Shown: positions 53,931 through 64,000 of the stretch, piece after piece
How the letters are laid out: every line of letters begins with the position of its first letter
How positions within the stretch are numbered: the first letter of the stretch is position 1
Source: Marisa cornuarietis
Lineage: Eukaryota > Mollusca > Gastropoda > Architaenioglossa > Ampullariidae
Reading direction: 5' to 3'
Assembly (NCBI GenBank): GCA_004794655.1
Contig: SMMW01000077.1
Location: 868,001 to 932,000 of the forward strand
DNA: 64,000 nt
Made by a program: the position numbers and the translations under genes
Notes under the pieces: generated by a model
Told to the model about the DNA's origin: nothing
What the model saw: the letters and a program-made list of their open reading frames with translations, nothing else
The model's database searches: none

Positions 53931-56900
53931 GTTTAGAGCTTCATGCACTAGTCAAGTTTTCAGATCAACATCATTATTGGATGTCTGGCTGTAATAGGTT
54001 GGGTTCCCTCCTTCCCCATGTGTGCGTTTAGCTTGTGACAGTTCAGTCTTACGCATCCTGGCATCTGGTGAGTTGATGCAAGATGCTGCATTGTCCCATG
54101 GCAAGCTCATGATATGACAAACTAGGACAAAAAAAGTAGCAGAGCATGTTTTTTTTTGGGGGGGGCTACCACAAGATGGTGTGGTATTCAGTTATTTAAA
54201 TTTAAATATGTTAGTCTGCTAGAGGTTGTCTAGTAGTTATGGGCAAACAAAGGTACATTTGTCTAGTACTTAGGCGAGTAGAACTGTGAACTTGCTAATG
54301 ATAATTATGCAATATTTCTGAATCTGTGTAACTAATGAAACCTCAGTAAACCATAAGTGTTACAAAAGCCTGTCAGGAGTCTGCTTGCTTCTCTGAGGTT
54401 TTTGCATTAGGGGTGTCTGTATGGCACTTAAGGATTCCACTGCTTGCATGCTTGCCTTTAACTGTTGTCTCTATTGTTGTTTAGTGGAAATTACTGTGCC
54501 GCTCCTAACTTTCACTAGCAATGCGTATGCCATGTAGCAGGTTGACTGGTGCCAAAATGTCTTGGTTCACTGGGTTGGCAAAAAGCATTGCAGTGTTTGT
54601 TGGGTTTTGAAGACTGTGTGCAATCAGACATTGAATTTCACCTCCCTCTTTTTTTTTTGAATGCTGCAAGGAAATGTTAGGCTAACTACACCTATCCCAC
54701 CCTTTCTCTAGAAATTAGTGTTGTTTATTAGAAAGGAAGTTACTTTGGTTTGTAAACACTAAAAGCATTTGCTTTACCGTAAACAAGATTGCTGTGTGAA
54801 TTAGTGACTTAAGGTATAGTTCACATTTGTTGCAGATCTTTTTATGATAGTATAGTACTGCTGCAAGTCCAAAGTTGATAAAACTACTTAACATGCCCAG
54901 CAAAATGCTGCATTCTTATGTGCCTGGCAACTTGCCATATAATACCACCATTTTCTGTTTAGAGCCAGAGGTTAACAATATATGTGGAACAGGATAATAT
55001 ATTTGGACACTCTAAATCCTAATTGTATAACTGTTGCTGTCAAAGCCACAGCAGACAGCAAGCTTACATCTTGGACCATGGTGTACAGCTAGTGTGTTAA
55101 ACTTCTTGCCTTTGTAACTCAGCAGATGCTCTATTTTTCACTTTCATTAACATTTCTGAAGTTTGTAGGCTTTGAGAATGTAATATCATAAATTGCTAGG
55201 TGGTATGTAATGTGCATTGTACACGCAGCACATTCCGATGGCTGTGTATATAACAGCAAGTTTGCGAAAAAAAGAAAAAATCTCTTTCAGGAAGGGCAGA
55301 GTTGAGATGGTAATTAGCAAAATGCAGGTGGTGTTAATCTGATTCATTCCTGTCTCTTTTAAAAATGACAACACAACTGGCTGTCTCTCGGTGCTACTTT
55401 TAGGTTCATTTCTGCAGTATAGGTTTACCTTGTCCAGTTCTCAATGACTCAACACTCTGTATTTGCTTTCTTGTTAAAGATTGTGTAACCAAGAGAGGGA
55501 GAGTATGTGTGGGTATTGTTTTTAGATCAAAGTGTAGTGCAGTGTTCATATGAGTAGTTTAATTTAATGTTAGAAATTTGCACAAGGTGTGCGATAAGCT
55601 CAAGTTTGATTTACTTTGGAATAAATAGTTTAATTTTTGAAGTGCTTCAAGAAATGCTCAGCTGGAAAATCCTACTCTTTATTGAGATGTAAATGCATCA
55701 GAAATACTGTGCCAACTGAACACAAACAGGTTGGTTTACTGAACCTGACTTGACAAAATTTATTAGGTTCACTTCTGTTTGTGGTACATTTGTGTTAAAG
55801 GAATAGTGGTGTTTTGACCATATTGAACAACATATATTTTAGGGTAAGAGACACTGACACCATAGACCTGCAAATAAATTTTTGGAAAATGAATTTTTTA
55901 TGACTGCTAAGTGTATGTACTAGTTCTCTGTTCTTGGCTTCTGCCATGTAGAACACAAAGTGCTAGAACAACCAATATGGTCGTATGCTAAGTACTTATA
56001 TTTTCGCAGCGAAGTGCTTCAAGTGCGTTGGTTGACCACCTCCTTATTTAGTTGTGCTATTTGTCCACACTTCCTCTTGTAATGTGTGGTCACCTTTTCA
56101 TGTTGAAATCTGGACACGTCCATTGCTTCTTGGCTTGTGTGCTGATGTACTTCTCAGGGCTGGCTAGAAAAAAAAGACTTGAGTTGACAGTGAGGGCGAC
56201 AACTTGTTTCTGCTGTGATTGTTCAGTGTGTTGTGTCCATTTAATCATATAACGTCCTCAATATGACTGCCAGAGTAGAGAGGCTCTTAGAGAGGAGACA
56301 TCTAGCAGCAGACTGCTGTAGCTCTGTGACTCAAGTGATGCTGCAGTTGTTTAGCACCTTCTAGACAACAGAGATAAAAGCTCAGTCCAATGTTGTGTGG
56401 TCTTTTTAAGGTGCCTATAACTGTTCTACTCTAATTTTTCCATTATTTTGGGAATTGTTGTGGGGACTGATAATGAAAACCTGCATGCTTGTGGGTGGTT
56501 GAGGCAGCAAGCGTTTAAACAGCTGCCTGTACTTGGTGACATTTTGTTGTGCAAGATGGTGTTTTCTGGCAGTATGTTTTTTCACAGATTTGAGTTACTG
56601 TCATTGTCTCTACATTTTGTAACATCAAATTTAGTATGCAGATATGTGCACAGACATATAAGGGTTTCTTCTCTGTTCTTGGCGTGTCAAAATGTTTGAA
56701 AGGTTTATTTGCTAGATAAAATATTTGTCTTTATAGCAAAACCCTAACACTCTGCCACCTTACAGGGTGTTGTTAAGGATCTCATTAACAACATAGGCCA
56801 TTAATGCACAATAATAATATTAGCACAAACTGCTAGTAAATACAACTAGTAGTAAATACCAGCAACCATTTTTAAATGATCCTGTGGTGTGAGATGAAGG

Positions 56901-59410
56901 ATTTAGAGTGACCATATTCTTATCTTTTCTTTTTTTTTCTTAAAGGGGAAAGGGCAGAGTTGGAGAAGGCAAATGTTTTACCCTTTTCCCTTTCTGAACA
57001 CCTTAAAGATATCAGTTAATCTCTGTTCTATATCTCAGTAAAGAAGTTCTGCTGGTGGTGAGGATAACAGCATTCACATTCATCATGCATTAAACCAGCT
57101 GACTTGCAGCCACTGGCCTGTTTTAACATGGTTGTTATAAATTATTTTTAGACTAGAAACAGTATTGTCACAATAGCATACTCAACTTGGAGAAGAAAAT
57201 CATGTTTAAACATTTCCTGCACACATAGATCTTTAAAAGAATTCTTAATTGCAACACCTTGCTGTCAGCTAGAAAAAGCTAATGATACACAAGCAAGAAA
57301 TAGAAAGAAGTTGGTGTTACTTGTAGGACATTTTCAGAAAAACTGGCTGATCTCTTAAACGTCCTGTATGTGTCTTCTGTTTCTGTTCCTTCTTCCAAGT
57401 TTCTTTCGCTGATCTGTTATGAAATTGCTGTGCAGGTCAACTTCACTTAAATTGTGTGTGTGTGCATGCCAGTGTTCGTGTGTGTGTGTGTTTGCATATG
57501 CACTCTCATTACAGAGATGCTGGTATTTCTTGTGTCCAAGATTTCTGACATATTCTGCTTTTCTTGTGCTGCTGCCATATTATCCCCTTTGTGTGAACTG
57601 TTAGCCGTCTTCTATAAAAGGTGTGTGTACAGTTTGATCTGTGTTCATTGGTGTATTTGTGCAGGGGGGTGCATATAATTTTGTTCACATTATTAGTGTG
57701 TGGTCGTTTGCAGCATCAGTGGTCTCTGTTTCCAGGACACAAAGTGATTGTCTGGAATCCTGTTAAGGGAATCACTTGTTAAAATAGACGTGTAATTTTT
57801 AAATGCATAAACCATGTAATAATGATCATATTTGTCTCGTTCTCCTCACTAACTATAATCTGTCAGTTTGAAATTCTTGTACAGAAAAAGACCATTTTCT
57901 TCCCCACAGAATCATAAAGATAAAGGTGTGTGACTGAGCGGGCTGAGTAGGGAAAAGTGTACGGTTTCTAGGCTTCGACTCGGACAATGTTAAGATATGT
58001 GTGGACATCAAATGCGAAAGCCTGTTGCCATTCAGCTGTTGACAGCCGGTGCCTAGGAGTGGGGTTTTCTGAGTGAAATCAGAAATAATGGGAAATTCCT
58101 TGCTGAAAGATTTTGAGATGACTTTGTGAATGGTGACATTTTCTCGTAGACTTTAATCAGTCCTCTTTCTGTCAGTGCTACAAACTTGAATTGTGTAAAT
58201 TGTGGTGGACAGTCATTTGCATTATGGATCAGGAATACAATCGGCAGCTGTTCACAGTCCTTCAGAATTGTGAATTGAAGCCGGCTGCAATATTTTGAAT
58301 TTTCTTTTTTTCCTAAAAATGTCACCTTTTTTCAAGCTTTAACCGTTAACAAAGAGCTGTAGCATTTTCCTAAGCACAGTCAAAACAGATATTCTTAAAT
58401 TTTACATTTGTTTTTACATAAGCTGGAAATATAAAGGGTTGGAAAAGGTTTTATAAATAGAAGTGGGAAGTCTTTTAATTGTTTGAGGTTGTGTGTGGTT
58501 GGTAAGAAACCAGTAATTAGTTTTGTAGTTCTTATTGCAGCAAATAGCATTGTGGTGTAACCTGATCTGCCTTTGAGCAGACAGCTTGTGCTGCAGATAT
58601 GCTAATGATACTCCTTATTGAATACATATGCCCCTTCCGTAGCTTTGCTGTCCTTTGCTTTGAGTAGTGATTTCTGCAGGTGTGACAAATTTTTGGTGGT
58701 CAAGCAACAAGACACCATTTCCCACCTGAAGATGGCAGTGAGAAATTGTGCTTTTAAAAAAAATGTGTCATCTCTGTAACGGGTTTTAAATGCGTGTTTC
58801 CTGCTGGTAAGGGACAGCCAGGTATATGTATACCTTTGTGAAGCATTCTGATGATAGACTGACAAATGTGTTCTTGATTTTTCTACTATGCTGGAACACA
58901 CTGTAAAAACTGTGCTTGATTGTTGGGAGTGAGAATGGTTTAGTAGTTACGCAGGAGAGAATTCCTGCATTGCGAAAAAAAAATCTGTGCTTGAGTGTTG
59001 CTGCTTGAGTGTCCCTAAACTTGGGTTAGAGTCTCTCAGTTACTCTGTATTTTGAAGGAGTGCTGCAAGTTAGCGACCACGCCCAAAATGTGTTGAGTAG
59101 TGGAGTTGGCTAACATGCAAACAGACCTACATTTTGTGACCATGAAGTTCAGAATATTCATGTGGATGTGTACCTAGCAGTGTGTGTAATGTGAAGAAGC
59201 TTGGTGATTTTTGTGGAACTTATTTGTTTACCTGGATGGGTGATGTGTGCATGGCTTGCGCCACGATGGACCAATTGCAGCAGGGCGTTAGTGTAGAAGG
59301 GGGTGGGGGTGAGATTGCTAAGATGCAGACGCGAGATGGGATTTGGGAATTAAAAAAAAAACTGTGATAAACAAACAGAAGGCAGACTTCCAGTCATGCC
59401 AGTTCCTTTC

Positions 59411-59416
59411 AATAAA
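59411..59416 (+). terminator. Distal poly(A) signal, plus strand (EPC)
   Basis: AATAAA with GT-rich sequence about 30 bases downstream. Confidence 0.55.
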
Positions 59417-59504
59417 AGTTGTACAGAAATGCTGTAACACTGGTATGTTTTGTGAATGGATGACACACAAAAAGTCGGACTGCATGCTGATCTGACAATG
59501 TATC

Positions 59505-59510
59505 TTTATT
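59505..59510 (-). terminator. Poly(A) signal, minus strand (gene beyond right edge)
   Basis: Minus-strand AATAAA followed by CTTTTTGTGTGTC, facing the plus-strand signal at 59411. Confidence 0.5.
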
Positions 59511-59846
59511 GCATCACAACAGTAGATGAACAACAATGCTGATGCCTGCTGTCTCTTCCTCCCTCCCGTTCCCCCTGAAAAATGCCAATTTTGTGCTTTT
59601 TGTTTGACTGCAATGTCTGTATAATGATGAGAACAGCCATTGTTCATTTGGTTGTCCATATTTTGATGCAACATTAGCTCACAGGCTACACAAGACACCT
59701 GACAGCTCACAGGTACTCTAGCACATGCATGTCGCATTTCAACTTGCAAGTTAAATAAACAAAGTCAACATAAAGAAGAAATTACCTGTCAAGTTCTCTG
59801 TTTATAATTAACATGTTATTGATGGTGAAATCCCTTTACACAAGTA

Positions 59847-59959
59847 CAGTGTTCCCTCACTTATCGCAGGTGTTTCGCTCCAGGCCCGCCCGCGATAAGT
59901 GCAACTCCCGAAACCGCGAGTCCGTGATAAACAAACCGTGAAGTAGCGAGGGAACACTG
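59847..59959. mobile_element. pogo/Tigger-like MITE, 113 bp
   Basis: CAGTGTTCCCTCACTTATCG at the left mirrors TAGCGAGGGAACACTG at the right, with TA on both sides (59845-59846, 59960-59961) as Tc1/mariner-class target duplication. The interior has CGATAAGTG and GTGATAAAC typical of Tigger-like ends. Confidence 0.88.
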
Positions 59960-62900
59960 TACATGTTACCATGGTGGTGGTTGGATAAGTCCTTGAAACA
60001 CATGCAAGATTTGGTCATGTCCACCTCTCTCTTACTCTTTTAAAGTCAGAAGGTCTAGCACAATGCTAATGAAGCAATACCATTAAGCAGCATACAAGAA
60101 CCTATTCATATAGTTTCGGAAATACTTGATGGTAAAGTACAAGCTCAACATGGAGCACTAAAACACAATATGAACTTTACAATTTCCTCTACAAGTTTAG
60201 ATTGGGGAATCACAACCACATAAAACTACTTGAGAAAAACTCGTAAACCATGTCTGCCACTACTTTAATGTAATCTTAGTATGTGATTAGTGTAAACATT
60301 CTCTTTTAGTAGCTTTATTTCAATATTTTTCTGTGTGCATTTGTTTTTAAATGTCCTGCAAGTCCGAACTAGTGACCAAATGTACAAACACTAGAATATC
60401 TAAAAGCAGTTTCAATGTTATACATTTTCAAGTTTTTCTTAAAAAAATAGACTCGGGGGAATTTATTGAGTATATGCTGCCATGTTCTTGACTACACTTT
60501 AATCTTGGTCAAAAGTCTGCGAAATAGCTTTCATAAATACAATAATTTGGTTGCCTAAGTAAATGTTACCCACATGGTTAAAGACGCCTAAAAAAGGTAA
60601 AGAACATTCCCTAAACGTTTTTTAGGCGTTAGGGAGCGAGGGATTTCTTGAGGCCTGCATTATGTGAGATCAGCGTGCGCATCTCCTCTCCCTTACTGCC
60701 TTACCTTTCCCCCAAACCCTCAACTGAGTCGGACCTATTCCTGACAGCTGGGCGATTAGGGAAAGTTTGCGGTGCCATGTATCTTCCCGCTGCTTCTCTT
60801 GGTTCAGATGCCAGTGCTCCAGCCACTCATAGTTTAGTTTGGATTTTATGTACCAAATCAACAATATTTTCCCAAGTTTACAAGCAAATCTCAACAAATG
60901 ACTAGTTTTTTTTTCATTTCATAAAACTTAATCAGCTAGTATATCGATTTTTTTAAAATAGCTGCTAGAGTTAATAGTTGGGATGGTCAGACTTATAGGA
61001 AGATGCACAAGCAATTCAGACACTTTGTCCGATCTTATTGCCTTCCTTTCAAAGCCTCGACCAAATACAGATCCTTTGGCATTTTGTGCATTATCCAGAA
61101 ACAATTAAACCATTGTTCTTATTTTCTACAGATGAAAAAAAAACCTGATAGACTTTGGATGTAAAATTTGTTAGCTACTGCAACTGGCAAGTCCTCTCCC
61201 CTACCCCCTCCAACATGTTAATGATTACTTCTTCCCTTAACTGCTTTCTTTTCTCAGACAATTCCACAGTGTGAGAGCATGATTCTAGAATGTTGAACTG
61301 GCGTAGTGTTTCTTTTCTGAGAGATTATGTGAGAGGCAAGCAGTGGCAGTCAAACTGGTAAATGCAGGATGTGTTAGCAGTAACAACACAGCGTCTTTAA
61401 TGAGCGGATGACCAAAGACAAGACTGGTCATTATAAAGACACTGCAATGCTACTGATGTTCAGTAAAGACTGATAAATCTGAAGTGCATGATCTCTGACT
61501 TGTTTTATTTTCTGTCTACATTTTGCCAAACATGCAAAGCCAACCACATGCAAACATCAAGCATTGCCCCCCGCTCGGTCCCATGCCCAAACCAGTGCAG
61601 AATTTACACCAGTCCGCAGCACTAGTGACAAATTTCTGGGCCTGATTGCTTTTACAAGTCACTGGTCTCCACGTGTGCTCTCCACATTGCAGAAATCCTT
61701 TCAATTGAAGCACACTGTTCGGACTGACAGAGTTCTGGCTGTTGATTCCTTTGTCAATATACATGATCTACACAATTTATTTCATACACACATACACATA
61801 CACACACCAATGTCTACATTACTAGTTTCTGCCATGTCTTTCAAATCAGCTGCCTTGCGAACAATGAGGTTAGTCTCTCCAAAAAATAAAATCACATCAA
61901 CATAGAGAATGAGAAATGTACTAAAAACAATGTACACCAACTGAACGTTACACAAGAAAAAAATCATATATATATATACATGTATGGCCAATTTACATCA
62001 GAAACCTCGCAGACAAAACAAAAAAGAGTTGCACCATGGAACTGTAATGAACCCAAAGGATGAGGTATTCTAGACACCTCAGAAAAATCCGACCCACTGG
62101 TGTGTGACATCAGCAACATCGGATACATTGCTGTGTTACATTAGCAACATCCAACACACACTGCTCAGTTACAGGAGGAAGCTCAAAGAAAATATGACCT
62201 CAAGGACATGGAGGTGGTTGAAACAGGGCATGTGGGGGTAGGGGAAAAGTAAGGGCTCAAGTTAGCATGCCATTTCTCAAAGTGACTCCAGGAAATATAG
62301 TAGGATGCAGTCAACCTCCTCAAGACTTGTAGAAAGTATTTTGTATATATATAATGAATTCAGCTATCACAGTTAACTACTGGTACCATGATCAAGTTAA
62401 CAAGATCTCTGACAGTCATATCTGTATGGTCAAACTGTCTAGGATTTTTGTGAACTCTGGAGTCTCGTAAAGATGTTTCAAAAACTTTTTTTTTGTTTTT
62501 GCTCTAGATCACAAATCCCTTTAATATGTTTAATTAGATGTTAAATGGTTAGAGTATTTCTTGTATACTTGGCATGATCACATCCATCTGGATTTGTCCA
62601 TACCAAGTTGGATTTATACCATAACACTTTTCTCAGTCCTTTTTCCACACAAAAAAAAGTTTAGCTGGCATATACAGTCAATACTCCTTGAAAACGAAAA
62701 CTCCAGCATTACACATGGATGTTTGTTGCTTAGCCTGAAAGAACTGATGTATCTGTTTAATTCAAGCCAGCAATGGGAACATGGAGAGAAGTGGGGGCCG
62801 GAGATACAATGGGTGTGGGGAATGTGTGGCAGTAAGAAACATGTTTACTAGTCTACTACACAACATCCAGTTACACAGCACAAAATCTCAAACATTTTCT

Positions 62901-64000
62901 CCTGAGATCCTCACAATTCTTTTGAAGTTGTCAACAAAAGGTATGTAACAAGTTTTAAAATGAAAACTGGACTCAGCACCAGAAGACTGTCACGTGTAAT
63001 GGCATCTGTTAAGTGAGCGCTGTTCAGTGACATTAAGAGCACAAGCCAAGAGGAAACTGCCAGCATGCTCCACATCATGAGATGTGACCAGAGATCCCCA
63101 GAAATCTCAGTACTGTAATTCTATCCAATCTTTACACAGTTAATTTCCTTCAGAATAAGCATGATTGAAATAACAAGTCCTCCCTGACAAAACATCACAA
63201 CTGTCCACTGGTCTTTGAAAGTACCTGCCAAAATGTACAAGTTTTTCAGCTGTTTCCTACAAATGTGTTTCTTTACAGGCGTGTACATTCTCCAACATTA
63301 AAAGACTAAAATCCTCCAAGGAATTCCACCTCAACATTCAGCAGCAAGGGAGAGGCAACGCAGGATCAAATTAACCACGATCCATCCACAACTTAGTATT
63401 TCCATCATCACAGGTGTTCAAGAGCACTGTCACCTGTCTGGTAGAAGAGAAATGTCAGTTGACAAATTCTTTCAAACTGAGCATGCGTTTTTAATCAAGC
63501 AGCTGACCATAGGGAAGCCCATTACATGCTTTTAGAAGACTGGGCAACAAATGTGTCATCAAAGCAATTCTTGTGACAAGAGAGTCTCCACATAGTTTTC
63601 TCCATTGCAGCATTCTAATTCACAAGATGAGTGTTTTAAGAAAGCGAGACACATCTCTATCACAGGTACTTCAGAGTTGGAGCAATAGCTTACACCACAT
63701 GCCGGCAGTGATTTTTTTGCACAGGACTACAAAATGGTGTCAACCATTGAGGGTCTTCAGTTTCCACATGCAAGACCTCTTTATGGCCAGAAACATATTT
63801 CCTAACCAGAATATTCCAATATTACCTTCCATCTATTAAATCAAATTTTAAAATAAAATATTTATTTTAATCACCTTGAAGATAAAAGTTCCTCTAAAAT
63901 CAACTAATGTACTGTGCGTGTTTAACTTTGCACAATGAGCAGACAACTCGTGAGGCTGGAGTTCATCTTCTGCTGCGTGTGCCATTAGATCCTGACCAAG

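Larger units (their letters stand above)
52236..59435 (+). other. Probable long EPC 3' UTR
   Basis: 7.2 kb without credible coding sequence after the EPC stop. A strong signal AATAAA at 59411-59416 followed by GGTATGTTTTGTGAATGG marks a likely distal poly(A) site. AATAAA at 55619-55624 and near 55872 could give shorter forms. A hAT MITE lies inside. The transcript extent is inferred. Confidence 0.5.
59490..64000 (-). other. Probable 3' UTR and possible coding end of a minus-strand gene
   Basis: About 4.5 kb with no conserved protein match. The minus-strand poly(A) signal at 59505 suggests a transcript entering from the right edge. At the edge two minus frames stay open: one closes with TGA at 63965-63963 after NGTRSRR, another runs to about 63840. 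I cannot tell which, if either, is coding, nor name the gene. Confidence 0.3.

Overview
This is an animal (metazoan) nuclear window with five conserved, intron-rich protein genes in 64 kb. The genes have GT-AG introns and long AT-rich non-coding stretches. These hold non-LTR retrotransposon remnants, tRNA-derived SINEs, DNA-transposon MITEs and microsatellites. Repeat style and gene structure fit an invertebrate, most likely a lophotrochozoan such as a gastropod mollusc. That placement is inference; the sequence proves only an animal with vertebrate-alignable orthologues. No bacterial operons, CRISPR arrays, rRNA or intact tRNA genes were seen.

Layout: 1-3032 (+) is the 3' part of MDH1B, a malate-dehydrogenase-like protein with substituted catalytic residues and a repeat-bearing acidic tail. 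5278-14401 (-) is a complete FASTKD4/TBRG4-type mitochondrial RNA-regulating protein (8 exons, about 671 aa). 15467-28146 (+) is a complete PDSS1, the catalytic subunit of the ubiquinone side-chain synthase (10 exons, 422 aa). 30191-37228 (-) is a complete RBBP9-type serine hydrolase (4 exons, 192 aa, with an 8-codon first exon). 37441-52235 (+) is a complete Enhancer of polycomb (EPC1/2), a NuA4/TIP60 scaffold (15 coding exons, about 905 aa), probably followed by a 7-kb 3' UTR. From about 59.5 kb to the end the minus strand is probably the 3' UTR of a gene lying beyond the window.

Organisation: strands alternate (+ - + - + -), so genes meet tail-to-tail or head-to-head. TBRG4 and PDSS1, both mitochondrial, diverge from a 1.07-kb spacer. 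RBBP9 and EPC diverge from only 212 bp, which must hold a bidirectional promoter. EPC and the unseen minus-strand gene have facing poly(A) signals less than 100 bp apart.

Mobile elements account for much of the non-coding sequence. They include a LINE reverse-transcriptase fragment split by a second LINE with a 12-bp target duplication, two copies of another LINE 3' end, a tRNA-SINE family (5 copies), and a hAT element with transposase remnants. There are also MITEs of hAT (two), piggyBac-like and pogo/Tigger-like type, a palindromic MITE beside degenerate telomere-like repeats, and a possible 3-kb inverted-repeat element inside RBBP9. I saw no clear novel biological system. The best leads are the odd MDH1B, the compact bidirectional promoter with tandem hairpins, the element-level structures, and one unidentified block in PDSS1 intron 4.
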